In this document: positions 8,724 through 17,959 of the stretch, one piece after another
How the letters are laid out: each line of letters opens with the position of its first letter
How positions within the stretch are numbered: position 1 is the first letter of the stretch
Source: JAICUY01 sp963716585
GTDB taxonomy: Bacteria; Chloroflexota; Limnocylindria; QHBO01
Reading direction: 5' to 3'
Assembly (NCBI GenBank): GCA_963716585.1
Contig: CAVQTN010000002.1
Location: 1,054,001 to 1,118,000 of the forward strand
DNA length: 64,000 nt
Position numbers and translations under genes: made by a program
The notes under the pieces: generated by a model
What the model saw: only the letters and a program-made list of their open reading frames with translations
Told to the model about the DNA's origin: nothing
Database searches by the model: none

Positions 8724-9971
8724 TCCGGGTTGACCACCATGCCGGCGGCGACGGTGCGGTTCGTCGACTCGTCGATCAGGATGAAGCCACCGGTCGTCCG
8801 GTTGCGACGGTAGGAGTCGACGAACAGCGGCACCGTGGTGCGCAGCCGAATGCGGCCGATGTCGTTCAGGCGCAGCGAGTCGGCCTGCTCGTCACGGTGC
8901 AGGGTGTTCACGTCGAGCCGATACTGCAGCTCGCGCACGAGCGCGCGCGCCGTGCGGGTGGTGTGCTTGATCGCCAGCTGCTGGCCTGGCAGCAGCGGAG
9001 CGTCCGCCATCCAGCAGACCATCGCGTCGACGTCCTGAATGGGCACCGGGGCGTTGTTGCGGCGGCAGATCATGTCACCTCGCGAGACGTCCAGGTCATC
9101 CTCCAGCCGGACCGTGACCGACATGGGCGGGAACGCCTCGTCGACCGGCCCGTCGGCGGTCTCGATCGCCGCGATGCGCGACTCGAAGCCGCTGGGCAGG
9201 ACCACGACCTCATCGCCCGCCTTCAGCACGCCGCCCGCAACCACGCCGGCGTAGCCGCGGTAGTCGGGGTAGCGGCTCGACTGCGGGCGAACCACGTACT
9301 GCACCGGGAAGCGAACATCGATCAGGTTGCGATCGCTGGCGACGTGCACGTTCTCGAGGTGGTGCAGCAGCGACGGGCCGTCGTACCAGGGCATCCGCTC
9401 GGAGCGCGCGACCACGTTGTCGCCGACCAGCGCGGAGATGGGGATCACCGTCAGGTCGGGCACCTCGAGCTTGGTGGCGAAGGCGGAGAACTCGTCGTGG
9501 ATCGCGTCGTAGACCTCCTGCCGGTAGTCGACCAGGTCCATCTTGTTGACCGCAACCACGAGATGCGGCACGCGCAGCAGGCTGACCAGGAAGGCATGGC
9601 GGCGGCTCTGCTCGAGCATGCCCTTGCGTGCGTCAACCAGCACGATCGCCAGGTCTGCCGTCGACGCGCCCGGTGACCATGTTGCGCGTGTACTGGATGT
9701 GTCCAGGGGTGTCGGCGATGATGAACTTGCGTCCCGGCGTGGCGAAGTAGCGATACGCCACGTCGATGGTGATGCCCTGTTCGCGTTCGGCGCGCAACCC
9801 ATCGGTCAGCAGCGCCAGGTTGGTGTAGTCGTCGCCCATCAGCCGGCTGGTGCGCTCGACGGCTTCCAGCTGGTCCTCGAAGATCGACTTGGTGTCGTAC
9901 AGCAGGCGGCCGATGAGCGTGCTCTTGCCGTCATCGACCGATCCGGCGGTGGCGAAGCGCAAGAGGTCCAT
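8720..9971 (-). pseudogene. cysN: Sulfate adenylyltransferase subunit 1, CysN (broken by a 1-base frameshift)
   Basis: GTPase subunit of ATP sulfurylase, which makes APS from sulfate and ATP with CysD. The first frame (from ATG 9971) holds GSVDDGKST at residues 10-18 and DTPGH at 88-91 and is intact to TRNMVTG near residue 100. The second frame resumes with ASTADLAIVLVDARKG, then NKMDLVD, two beta-barrel domains and the normal C-terminus NRTVAAGMVVNPD. One extra base in the CCC at 9669-9671 explains the break; removing it gives one 416-residue protein. The ATG follows the cysD TAG directly. Real loss would remove sulfate activation, so a sequence error is likelier. Confidence 0.9.
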
Positions 9972-10883
9972 CTAGAAGTAGCCCTCACGCTTGCGGTCTT
10001 CCATGGCGGCTTCACTGACGCGGTCGTCGCCACGCGTCGCGCCGCGCTCGGTGAGCCGCGTGACGGCCACCTCCTCGATGATCTTGTCGACCGTGTCCGC
10101 CTCGGACCGCACGGCGGCGGTCAGGTTCGCGTCGCCCATCGTCCGGTAGCGGACCTGTGCATCGAACGTCACCTCCCCGTCGCGCGGCAGGCACAGCTCG
10201 TTGGCGGCGTACAGCATCCCGTCGCGCTCGAACACCTCACGCTCGCGAGCGAGGTACAGGTCGGGGATCTCGAGCTGCTCGGCAGCGATGTAATGCCAGA
10301 CATCGAGCTCGGTCCAGTTCGACAGTGGGAAGACGCGGATCGACTCGCCCAGGTGGATGCGGCCGTTGTACAGGCTCCACAGCTCGGGCCGCTGATTCTT
10401 GGGATCCCATTGCCCGAACTCGTCGCGGAACGAGAAGACGCGCTCCTTGGCGCGTGCCTTTTCCTCGTCGCGCCGGGCACCGCCGAACAGCGCGGTGAGC
10501 TTATGGGTGCGCACCGCTTCCAGCAGCACGGGCGTCTGGATGCGGTTGCGTGATCCGTTCGGTTCCGGGCTGACCAGGCCGCGGTCGATGGCGTCCTGCA
10601 CCGAGGCCACGGTCAGATGCACCGCCAGCTCGGCCGCGCGACGGTCGCGGAAGGCGAGCACCTCCGGGAAGTTGAGCCCGGTGTCGATGTGCATCACCGG
10701 GAAGGGGATACGAGCCGGCCAGAACGCCTTCTCGGCGAGGCGCAGCATGACGATCGAGTCCTTGCCGCCCGAAAAGAGCAGGGCCGGGCGCTCGCACTCG
10801 GCCGCGACCTCGCGGAAGATGTGCAGCGACTCGGCTTCGAGGGCCTGGACGTGGCTCAGGCGGTAGTCGGGCAACGCGGTCAT
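9972..10883 (-). CDS. cysD: Sulfate adenylyltransferase subunit 2 (PP-loop ATPase)
   Basis: 303-residue catalytic subunit of ATP sulfurylase, the normal size for CysD. The PP-loop SGGKDS is at residues 38-43. MHIDTGLNFPEVL, TALFGGARRDEEKARAKER, FPLSNWTELDVWHYI and the C-terminal DRKREGYF are family hallmarks. ATG 10883 (MTALPDYRLS) was chosen over a longer frame whose first 74 residues do not resemble the family. The stop TAG is followed immediately by the ATG of cysN, so the two are co-transcribed and translationally linked. No APS/PAPS reductase is in the window, so whether the product feeds cysteine synthesis or sulfation is open. Confidence 0.95.
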   Translation of the reverse strand: MTALPDYRLSHVQALEAESLHIFREVAAECERPALLFSGGKDSIVMLRLAEKAFWPARIPFPVMHIDTGLNFPEVLAFRDRRAAELAVHLTVASVQDAIDRGLVSPEPNGSRNRIQTPVLLEAVRTHKLTALFGGARRDEEKARAKERVFSFRDEFGQWDPKNQRPELWSLYNGRIHLGESIRVFPLSNWTELDVWHYIAAEQLEIPDLYLAREREVFERDGMLYAANELCLPRDGEVTFDAQVRYRTMGDANLTAAVRSEADTVDKIIEEVAVTRLTERGATRGDDRVSEAAMEDRKREGYF

Positions 10884-10991
10884 CTGGGCAGTGTCTTCAC
10901 TCGTGGGCGACGGCCGGGCGGGCCGTCCGGCTTTCGGATGGTTCGCAGCTCGGCTCGTGCTCGGCATGCACGCCGCGACCCGGCTCGGCCG

Positions 10992-10997
10992 ATTGTA
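10992..10997 (-). promoter_or_regulatory. Candidate -10 (TACAAT) of the cysDN promoter
   Basis: On the minus strand TACAAT lies about 110 bases before the cysD ATG in a 262-bp gap between cysD and serA. The -35 region is weak (GTGAAA at 15-bp spacing). It leaves a leader of roughly 100 nt in which I see no obvious riboswitch fold. Confidence 0.35.
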
Positions 10998-11133
10998 GAC
11001 GAGGCGGCTCCGTTTCACCCCGGCCCCCGATGTCCTACCGACCACTGGGACCATTCGTGCGCGCTGTGCGTGCATCGCGACGCGGCCGGCACATGGCCCG
11101 ACCACGGGGGCTGTGACGCAGACCCGACTCAGC

Positions 11134-11139
11134 TACGCT
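11134..11139 (+). promoter_or_regulatory. -10 element TACGCT of a leaderless serA promoter
   Basis: TACGCT, six bases, then ATG 11146. The spacing places +1 on or next to the ATG, and the family alignment independently demands that start (MGRILVVEP). No ribosome binding site precedes the ATG. Confidence 0.5.
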
Positions 11140-11145
11140 CCGGGG

Positions 11146-12742
11146 ATGGGACGCATCCTCGTCGTCGAGCCGGTGGCGCAGGCCGGGATCGAGCTCCTCC
11201 GCGCCGCGCATGAGACCGAGATGCGCCTGGGCCTTGGACGCCAGGCGCTGCTGGCCGTGCTGCGCGACCCGCCCGGCTGGGATGCCCTCGTCGTCCGCTC
11301 GCAGACGCGCGTCGACGCCGAGGTGCTGGACGCCGGCGGCGCCACGGCTGTCGATCGTGGGCGTGGCCAGCATCGGGACCGATCGAATCGACCTCGAGGC
11401 CGCCACGCGTGCCGGAGTGATGGTCGTCAATGCGCCGACCGGCAACACCATCGCCGCGGCCGAGCACACCATGGCCCTCATGCTTGCGCTGCTGCGCAGA
11501 ATCCCGTCGGCGGATGCATCGGTCCGGCGCGGGGAGTGGGAGCGCGGGCGCTTCACCGGTGCCGAGCTGCGGCATCGGACGCTGGGGATCATCGGACTGG
11601 GAAAGATCGGCAAGGCGCTCGCCCGACGCGCCGCCGCGTTCGAGATGCGGGTGCTGGCCCACGATCCGTACCTGACCTCGGAGCAGGCCGCCGAGGCCGG
11701 CGCTCGCCTGGTGGGCCTGCCGGAGCTGCTGCTGCGCTCCGACGTGATCACCGTCCACACGCCGCTCACCGCGCAGACGCGCGGCATGATCGGTCGCGCT
11801 CAGCTCGAAGCCATGAAGCCAGGAGCCGTGGTGCTCAACGTGGCACGCGGGGGCATCATCGACGAGGAGGCGCTGGCGGAGGCCCTCGCCACCGGACGGC
11901 TGGCCGGCGCCGCGGTGGACGTGTTCGCCTCCGAGCCGATGCCTGCCGACCATGCCCTGCGCACGGCGCCGAACACCGTGCTGACGCCGCATCTCGGCGC
12001 GTCAACCAGCGAGGCGCAGGATCGGGTTGGCGAGGAGATGGCCTCGCAGGTCGTGCTGGCGCTGTCGGGGATCACGCCGCCGTACGCGGTCAATGCGCCG
12101 GCGGTCGCCCTGGACGTCGCGCCGAAGCTGCGGCCATACGTCGAGCTCGCGCGCCGGCTCGCCATCCTGGCACGCCAGATGAGCCCGGCCCCGGTCGGCG
12201 CCGTGTCGCTGACGTACGCCGGCGAGATCGCCGCCTGGGACGGCGCGCCGCTGCGGACCGCTGCGCTGGCGGGACTGCTGGAGCCGGTCACTGATCAGCG
12301 CGTCAACGCCGTGAATGCCGACCTCGTGGCGCGCGAGCGGGGCCTGCGCGTCAGCGAGACGCGCGAGGATGCCGCCGAGCCGTGGTCGTCGCTCGTGGTC
12401 CTGGAGATCGGCGAGGGCGCGGACTGCGTGCGCCTGGCCGGCTCGACAGCGCATGGCCGGTCGCGGCTGGCCGGGGTCGGCGAGTTCGCGATCGACGCCG
12501 AGCTGGCTGGCCTGGTCCTGGTCACCCGTCATGTGGACCGGCCCGGGATCGTCGGCGCGGTCGGGACGCTGCTCGCCGAGGCCGGCGTGAACATCTCGTC
12601 GCTCGAGCTCTCGCGCCTCTCGGCGCAGGGAGAGGCAATGATGTTCATCTCCGTCGACCAGCCCGTGCCTGCCGAGAGCCTCGAGAGGATCCGGGCGGGC
12701 GACGGGATGATCGAGGCACGCCTGGTCGAGCTGCCTCAGTAG
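11146..12742 (+). pseudogene. serA: D-3-phosphoglycerate dehydrogenase, SerA (broken by a 1-base frameshift)
   Basis: First enzyme of serine synthesis, oxidising 3-phosphoglycerate with NAD. The first frame begins MGRILVVEPVAQAGIELL and is good to RVDAEVLDA near residue 62. The next frame continues with PRLSIVGVASIGTDRIDLEAAT, the NAD motif GIIGLGKIGKA, the catalytic NVARGGIIDEEAL (Arg), the Glu of FASEPMP and the His of TPHLGAST, an intervening domain and a C-terminal ACT domain (VDRPGIVGAVGTLLAEAGVN). One extra base within 11332-11343 (CCGGCGGCGCC) separates them; corrected length is about 531 residues, normal for the long SerA type. Its end overlaps the convergent lipoprotein by 7 bp. The gene is normally essential without serine, so sequence error is suspected. 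Confidence 0.92.
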
Positions 12743-13284
12743 CTGTAGCCGCTGCTCGTCGGGCTGGCGGCTGCTGACGGTGAGGCCGATGCCGGCGCAG
12801 CAGTCTTGACCAGCTGGCCATCGCCCCCAACCACGAACCAGAAGCCGCCGACGCCCTGGCCCTTGGTGTCGCCGGCCGCCGAATCGGAAGCGTAGACGTA
12901 GACCGGATGGCCGCCATAGGTCACCTGCGTGGTGCCGTCGTCGCGGGTGATGCTGTGGATCCACTCGGCGGTGGCGCCGTCTCCGGCTGTCGCCTGCTGC
13001 CCGGTCGGGACCGTCAGGGCGGGCCAGGTGCCGGCGCAGCTGCCGCTGCACGCGCTCTTGTCGGCGGTGTCCTTGGTGAAGGCGTACAGCGTGCGGCCGC
13101 TGGCATCGGTCAGGATCATGCCCAGGCCGGATTGGCTGACCTTCAGCTGGACGGCCCCCGCGGAGCTCGCCGGGCTGGGCGATGGCGTCGCGCCACTGCC
13201 GACGCCGCGGCTGCAGGCCGCCAGCAGCACCACGGCCAGGCCGATGGCCAGTCCTGCGGTGGGACGGCGGATGGTTCGATTCAT
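12736..13284 (-). CDS. Secreted lipoprotein with Yx(FWY)xxD repeats
   Basis: 182-residue predicted lipoprotein: basic start MNRTIRR, a hydrophobic segment and the lipobox VLLAAC, then a Ser/Pro/Ala-rich linker. The folded part carries two copies of the Y-x-[FWY]-x2-D motif typical of the COG4315 family (YAFTKD and YVYASD), separated by a Cys pair in SACSGSCAGTWPAL. The family is exported and of unknown function. The C-terminus is again Ser/Ala-rich. AGGAG lies about 11 bases before ATG 13284. It overlaps the end of serA on the other strand by 7 bp. Confidence 0.85.
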   Translation of the reverse strand: MNRTIRRPTAGLAIGLAVVLLAACSRGVGSGATPSPSPASSAGAVQLKVSQSGLGMILTDASGRTLYAFTKDTADKSACSGSCAGTWPALTVPTGQQATAGDGATAEWIHSITRDDGTTQVTYGGHPVYVYASDSAAGDTKGQGVGGFWFVVGGDGQLVKTAAPASASPSAAASPTSSGYSY

Positions 13285-13463
13285 GGTGATCACGACTCCT
13301 CTGTACCCCGGCGGACGGGATGCTGGTTTCACATCGGTCACATACGAGCACGGATACGCGCGCTGGTCCGACTGCGTGCGCATGCGCGCAAGGTGCCCAA
13401 CCCATGACGGCCAGTTGACACCCGGCGGACGATCATCGCAAACCGCAACATCCGGAGTCGCGC

Positions 13464-13883
13464 ATGGGATCTGGCGAGGAGCTGGGATCGGGCACCCGGG
13501 AGCAACCCTGGCGGCTGACAACGCCCAGTGGGTCGGGGACGTATGAGATGTACCGCGATGAGGCGGCCGATCCGCCGGCCCTCGTCTGCCAGGTTGGCAG
13601 CACCCAGCTGCGCTACCAGCTACGCTGCCTGGACGACCTGCATGCCATGCTCAGGCAGCACGGAGACTGGATGCCGCTCGGCAGCGCCGACGAGCAGAAG
13701 CCGGCGGCCGACGGCACCGTCGAGGCGTGGGGGCGCTCGGCGGACAACCCGGTCGGCGGCTGGTACGGCCTGCGCAAGGGCTATCGCGGCCGATTCGGGA
13801 TGTACGTCCCGCCGCTGATGGAGCGCCTCGGCCTGGCCGAGGTCGAGCACAACCCACGCAACAACCGGATGCGGGCCATCTGA
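13464..13883 (+). CDS. Conserved hypothetical protein (DUF6855-like)
   Basis: 139-residue soluble protein with no signal peptide or membrane segment. It belongs to a conserved actinobacterial/Chloroflexota family that I remember as DUF6855; the number should be checked. Hallmarks are PWRLTTPSGSGTYEMYRDEA, ALVCQVGSTQLRY, DDLHAMLRQHGDWMPLG, and the very conserved tail NPVGGWYGLRKGYRGRFGMY with NPRNNRMRAI. The function is unknown. GGAG six bases before ATG 13464 supports the start. It is monocistronic, followed by a 377-bp region with DnaA boxes and tRNA-Pro. Confidence 0.85.
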   Translation: MGSGEELGSGTREQPWRLTTPSGSGTYEMYRDEAADPPALVCQVGSTQLRYQLRCLDDLHAMLRQHGDWMPLGSADEQKPAADGTVEAWGRSADNPVGGWYGLRKGYRGRFGMYVPPLMERLGLAEVEHNPRNNRMRAI

Positions 13884-14260
13884 GAGCTCACCGGCCTGGA
13901 GGCGTCTGTTCGGTGGACACATGTTTGGGACGGGGTGTGGATAACCCAGCCACCGCCTCGAAAAGTTGTGGATAACAGGGCTTGCCCGGACGCACCAGCG
14001 GCTGGCATGCTGACGGCGTCCCGAAGGGGCAGCTGGCTGACTGGAGATGACATCAACGGTCGCCGCGGTTCCTTCGGGACATTTGCATGCCCCGAGCATC
14101 GCAACCGCAGAGCATCGCAATCGCACGACGGGGGCTGACGGCCTGCGCACGACGGATCTCGCGTCGCCCAGAGCTTTGCCGAAGTTGTCCTCAACCTCCG
14201 CGCATGATGGACCGACCCGCCCATCGCTGATACCATGCCCTCCCACCCATGGTGGCCGGT
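13884..14260. other. 377-bp non-coding region between the DUF6855-like gene and tRNA-Pro
   Basis: It holds two perfect DnaA boxes (see 13936-13975) and a 16-bp imperfect tandem repeat (GAGCATCGCAAYCGCA at 14094-14109 and 14110-14125). The tRNA promoter presumably lies in the last 60 bp. No supported gene was found on either strand. Confidence 0.6.
13936..13975 (-). promoter_or_regulatory. Two perfect DnaA boxes (TTATCCACA)
   Basis: TGTGGATAA occurs at 13936-13944 and 13967-13975, i.e. TTATCCACA on the minus strand, both exact matches to the E. coli-type consensus and in the same orientation. They are 31 bp apart, close to three helical turns, so both would face the same side of the helix. 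A weaker GTGGACAC lies at about 13913. No dnaA, dnaN or AT-rich unwinding element is nearby. Confidence 0.6.
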
Positions 14261-14337
<77 letters not shown>

Positions 14338-14449
14338 TTCCCAAAGCCCCGCGCCGCTTGGCGTCCATGCTCAGGAGCGAGGCGTGCTCGCCCCGCGGCT
14401 GCACGGCCGCTACTCGGGTGCCATCGAGCTCGATCCGCTCGAAGATCGG

Positions 14450-14893
14450 TCATGGCGACTCGCGGTAGGGAGCTCGCCATTGCGGCGCCTGGAGGGTGGG
14501 GGAGAACAAGATGGTGGCCTTCGCGATCCTATCGCCCCGCAGCTCGTAGATCGAGGTCAGCCACCACGTCGAGCCGTCGGGGTAGCGCGACTTGAAGACC
14601 GCGGTTGCGACATCCGGCGTCCCTTCGATGCGGATCAGGGTCAGCCGGGGGCTCAGGGCGTACTTCGGGGCGGCGGTCGGGACGATGGCGTCCAATGTGT
14701 CCACGCCACCCCCGACCACTCCTCCTGGGTAATTCTGGCGGACGGCGATGGCATTGGCGGGCCCACGGATTACCTCGCCCGACTGCGGATACTCCTCGAC
14801 GTAGTCCTCGGTGAACAGAGTGCCGAAGGCGTCCCAGTCACGACGGTTCATGACATCGGCGACCCGTTCGAAGAGCGCCCGATGGTCGATCAC
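14450..14893 (-). CDS. SnoaL/NTF2-like domain protein
   Basis: 147-residue single-domain protein with the cone-shaped NTF2/SnoaL pattern: N-terminal helices ALFERVADVMNRRDWDAFGTLFTEDYVEEYPQSG followed by beta strands ending DRIAKATILFSPTLQAPQW. Members serve as small-molecule isomerases, hydrolases or ligand binders; the substrate here is unknown. GTG 14893 is preceded by AGGAGG at 8-nt spacing and overlaps the stop of the upstream membrane protein gene (GTGA), so the pair is co-transcribed. It has no link to the neighbouring tRNA. Confidence 0.8.
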   Translation of the reverse strand: MIDHRALFERVADVMNRRDWDAFGTLFTEDYVEEYPQSGEVIRGPANAIAVRQNYPGGVVGGGVDTLDAIVPTAAPKYALSPRLTLIRIEGTPDVATAVFKSRYPDGSTWWLTSIYELRGDRIAKATILFSPTLQAPQWRAPYRESP

Positions 14894-15393
14894 AACGCTG
14901 TCCTCCTGGTCGCGTCATGGCCGGTTGAGCTCGATGCCGAATGCGTCGGCTCCGTCGATGTCAGGACCCGCACCTCGCTGGGGGAGAAGGCCCGGGCCTG
15001 AAGGGTCTCGGTCGCATGCTCATGTGCGGCCAAGATGTTCTCCATCAGCCGCGCGCGAACAGGCGTCGGCAGCTCATCGGCCGATGCCTGCTGGTAGCCC
15101 GCATGGGCCATGTAGGCCGACACGATTGTCTTGAGCTCACTCGCGGACAGCAGGGTCGCCAGTTCGGGGAGAAATCGGTCGAAGGAGGTCCGCTCGAGGG
15201 GGGTGAAGGAACCGAACTCTGCTGCCACGCTTACCGCCGCGCGGTTCACGTCGAGCTCGAAGTACACCGCGCGCGCCGCATTGCGCGCCTGGCGCGCGAA
15301 CTGACGACGCTGGATGTAGATCCCGACGAATAACCACCCGATGACGCCGACGAAGGCGCCGAGGATGCCCGGTAGGAGCCGGTCGAGGTCCAT
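14890..15393 (-). CDS. Hypothetical protein with one N-terminal transmembrane helix
   Basis: 167-residue protein starting MDLDRLLPGILGAFVGVIGW, whose first 30 residues form one membrane helix. The remainder is a predicted helical cytoplasmic domain (QRRQFARQARNAARAVYFELDVNRAAV and several further amphipathic stretches) with an Ala/Glu/Thr-rich tail. No family was recognised. ATG 15393 was chosen because residues encoded upstream look random. It overlaps the SnoaL-like gene by GTGA, so the two form a unit. It has some resemblance to small membrane-tethered proteins of unknown function. Confidence 0.65.
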   Translation of the reverse strand: MDLDRLLPGILGAFVGVIGWLFVGIYIQRRQFARQARNAARAVYFELDVNRAAVSVAAEFGSFTPLERTSFDRFLPELATLLSASELKTIVSAYMAHAGYQQASADELPTPVRARLMENILAAHEHATETLQARAFSPSEVRVLTSTEPTHSASSSTGHDATRRTAL

Positions 15394-15545
15394 TGTCGCC
15401 CAAGTCTGGGTGCTCTCGTCGGCTTTCGCAATCCCCGCCCGGCCTTCACCCTTTCGGCGCCCGGCGGAGGTCCCAATGCGGCCTGCTTCCTGGCTACGAC
15501 ATCCGTGGGGCTGGCCGTTCGCCACTCCGAGGTCGATGCCGGCGC

Positions 15546-16229
15546 TCAGTCAGGCAGGGCGACCTCGATGGCACCTTCGAGCTCCGTGAACTGGCCGCCC
15601 GTGGCCATGATTCCGTCCTTGCCGTAGCAGCCCAGTTGGTAGACCCCGCGCGATTGCCACCAATTGATCTGCCACAGGCGGTTGCCTGCATCGCGGAAGC
15701 TCGCCCATTCGCGGCTCTTCGATGGCTTGATATCGGTGGCGCCTCGCGCCCGGAGCCCGGCTACCAGGGCCGTGGTTCGCGCCTCCTCGGCGGCCACGTC
15801 GCGGCCGAAGGGCAGCGATTGCCCCACGGCGGTCGCAACCGCGCTGAGAAGCTCGTCGATATGGAACGGCTTCAGCAGCACGGCGGCAAAGTCGGCCCGC
15901 TGCGCCCGATTGGTGCGCGCCTCCTGCGCTTCACGGGAGTCGCGCCGGTGCGCGGTGAACATGACGACCGGCACGCTCCGTGCGCGCTGTTCCAGCCACG
16001 CGGCGCTTTCCCACGAGCCGTACTCCGCGCCGTTCAGGCCGTCGAGCAACACGCAATCGGGTTCGAGCCGGCCCACGGCACGGCGCAACGCGTCGTCATC
16101 GAGCGTGTAGAGGCAGGACACCTCGTACCCCTCGTCGGTCAGGATCGCCTCGACCACCTCGGCGATATCCTGATCGTCGTCGACGCAGAGCACGACGGGC
16201 TTGTTGGTTTGCGGCGCGGGCTTGAACAT
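15546..16229 (-). CDS. Response regulator with receiver domain and unassigned C-terminal domain
   Basis: 227-residue protein. Residues 11-125 form a receiver domain: acidic pocket DDD at 17-19, phospho-acceptor Asp63 (CVLLDGLNG), Thr92 (VVMFTAHRR) and Lys120 (VLLKPFH), all present. The roughly 100 C-terminal residues (REWASFRDAGNRLWQINWW, then YGKDGIMATGGQFTELEG) do not look like a DNA-binding, HD-GYP or GGDEF output domain; they could be a small beta domain or interaction module. No histidine kinase is adjacent. ATG 16229 gives the natural domain start. A TACAAT -10 lies about 57 bases upstream inside an inverted repeat. Confidence 0.8.
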   Translation of the reverse strand: MFKPAPQTNKPVVLCVDDDQDIAEVVEAILTDEGYEVSCLYTLDDDALRRAVGRLEPDCVLLDGLNGAEYGSWESAAWLEQRARSVPVVMFTAHRRDSREAQEARTNRAQRADFAAVLLKPFHIDELLSAVATAVGQSLPFGRDVAAEEARTTALVAGLRARGATDIKPSKSREWASFRDAGNRLWQINWWQSRGVYQLGCYGKDGIMATGGQFTELEGAIEVALPD

Positions 16230-16263
16230 CGGTGATTCGCGTGAGTGCGTGTTGGTGCATGCG

Positions 16264-16291
16264 ACAATCCAGAGAATCACTTCGGATTGTA
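16264..16291 (-). promoter_or_regulatory. Inverted repeat overlapping the response-regulator -10
   Basis: ACAATCC (16264-16270) and GGATTGT (16284-16290) form a perfect 7-bp inverted repeat with a 13-bp spacer. Read on the minus strand, TACAAT (16291-16286) is a good -10 for the response regulator, so the repeat would cover the promoter and could be an operator or a 5' hairpin. Confidence 0.4.
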
Positions 16292-16412
16292 CCCGCGGCG
16301 CCTGGCCTCGAGCCCAGCGGTACGAACCAGGAACCGCCGATGGGCCCTGGCGCCTCAGCAGGATGCCCAGGTACGCCTTCCAGGGACCGACCTCGGCGAA
16401 GTGATCGGGTTG

Positions 16413-17078
16413 TCAGCGATCTCCGCTGATCGTTCGCCGGTCAGATCCCCGGGGCTTGGCGACGGGGTCGGTGTCACCCCAACAGCGTGCCGACCATCTC
16501 GCGAGGCCCGGATGCGCCAGGGCAGCCTCGATCCCGAGCAGCACCCAGGCGAGGCCGCTGAGCGCTATGCCGAACAAAGACAGCGGCCCGAAGATCGTCG
16601 GGTTCGCTTCGGATGTGAACGCCAGGCGATCGATGCCGGTGATGGCGAGTAGCGAACCGACCAGAAGGAACACCAGCGCAGGACGGACCACGACACGGAT
16701 CTGAAGCGCGGCAAGCCCGAACCAGGCGTCACTGAGCCAGAAGGCGAGCCCGGCATAGAAGCCGACGAGCCCGAAGTCACCGGCGAACGGCCGCTCCCGC
16801 CCGAACGAAAGCAGGACCCAGACGATGTACCAGCCGTTCGTGACGATGAGCGGTATGGTCCCGGCAAGAGCCAGCCGCCGCGATGCGAAGGCCTGGCGTC
16901 CGTAGAGGGCCACGCCGATGGCGATGGCCCCGCAGAGAGACAGGACGATGCGGGCCGTGTTGAGCGCCGGCGGGATCTCGACGACGAAGGCGAGGAGGAC
17001 ACCGATTCCGCCGAGCATGCCCACCACGCCCAAAGCGCGGGTGGCGCCGGGAGAGATGTCCGGGCGCGACGCGGTCAT
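16413..17078 (-). CDS. Hypothetical multi-pass membrane protein
   Basis: 221-residue integral membrane protein with about six hydrophobic helices: LGVVGMLGGIGVLLAFVVEI, ARIVLSLCGAIAIGVALYG, LALAGTIPLIVTNGWYIVWV, GLVGFYAGLAFWLSD, PALVFLLVGSLLAITGI and FGPLSLFGIALSGLAWVLLG. There are no catalytic motifs I recognise. ATG 17078 (MTASRPDISPG) starts just before the first helix. It lies 55 bp downstream of another multi-TM gene and the padR gene on the same strand, so it may belong to the PadR-controlled set. The function is unknown. Confidence 0.75.
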   Translation of the reverse strand: MTASRPDISPGATRALGVVGMLGGIGVLLAFVVEIPPALNTARIVLSLCGAIAIGVALYGRQAFASRRLALAGTIPLIVTNGWYIVWVLLSFGRERPFAGDFGLVGFYAGLAFWLSDAWFGLAALQIRVVVRPALVFLLVGSLLAITGIDRLAFTSEANPTIFGPLSLFGIALSGLAWVLLGIEAALAHPGLARWSARCWGDTDPVAKPRGSDRRTISGDR

Positions 17079-17133
17079 GGCTTGAGCCCGGGAGGGCGGA
17101 CGTGGGGAGCCAGCATGACGCCTCCGTTGCGCC

Positions 17134-17953
17134 TCACACGGATGCTCCTTCCGTGGGGATGAGGAACGTGTGGCCGACGCGCAGGGCACTGACGCCGAGG
17201 GAGATCCAGCCGATCGGAAACGCGAGGATGGCGACCACGAGGACGAGATACCCGAGCACAGGCGGAACGAGGCCACCGGTCACGCCTCCAATCGCGGGCA
17301 CGACGAGGAGCGCGCCAACGAACAGCAGGCCCGATCCCACGCGCGACAGGCTGCCGGACAGCCACGCGGCGACGGCAAACAGCCCGGAGCCGAGGACCAG
17401 CGCGCCGATCCCGATTGTCGAGATCGTCCATGCGCTCAGGCCGCCGATGAAGATGCTATCGCTATCCCCGGCAACGGCCATCGCGACTACTCCCAGCAAT
17501 CCGAGGACTGCCCCGATCGCCGGGATTGCGAACGCGGTCCAGGTCAGCACGGGATAGCGGCGCGATTGGAACGCGCTGAGGCCGATGAGAGCGACAAGCG
17601 TCGCGGCCGTCGCCACCACGATCGACGTCACGAGAGCGCCGCCGAACATGGACGAGCCCGAGTCGGCGCCGTCGTTCGATCGCGTTGCCGACGAGGGCGA
17701 CAAACCACAGGATGCCGCCGAGGACGGCGGCGTAGCCTCCGATGCGGAGTGACATGGTGAACCCCTTTGCGTGGTGGGACGCGGCGCCGAGGCCGCGAAG
17801 ATGGAGGTGGGCGTCCAGCGCGCCGAGCAGCACGTCTGCCACGTCGAACGGGCCGAGCGGCCGCTCTTCGAGGACCGCGGCGAACTCGTCGCCGTAGCGC
17901 TCTCTCCAGCGCGCCGGATAGCAGCGAAGCAGCCGGGCGATCACGGGACGCAT
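17134..17953 (-). pseudogene. Multi-TM protein with permease-prefix-like N-terminus (broken by a 1-base frameshift)
   Basis: From ATG 17953 the protein starts RLLRCYPARWRERYGDEFAAVLEE, a cytoplasmic helical prefix seen at the front of many PadR-linked permeases and membrane proteins. It continues through MSLRIGGYAAVLGGILWFVA, the first membrane helix. The frame then changes: SSATRSNDGADSGSSMFGGALVTSIVVATAATLVALIG carries on as a loop and second helix, followed by five more helices to VGHTFLIPTEGASV. One extra base in the GGG at 17695-17697 would explain it; repaired length is about 272 residues. It follows padR by 6 bp, the usual arrangement in which PadR controls a membrane protein. Confidence 0.75.
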
Positions 17954-17959
17954 CGCCGA

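Noticed and set aside
9633..9971. Short cysN N-terminus as a separate small GTPase gene
   Set aside because: It stops exactly where the same family resumes in the other frame, and its last residues (after VTG) are random. One base explains both.
13884..14260. Chromosome origin (oriC)
   Set aside because: Only two DnaA boxes, with no AT-rich unwinding region and no dnaA, dnaN or parAB nearby.
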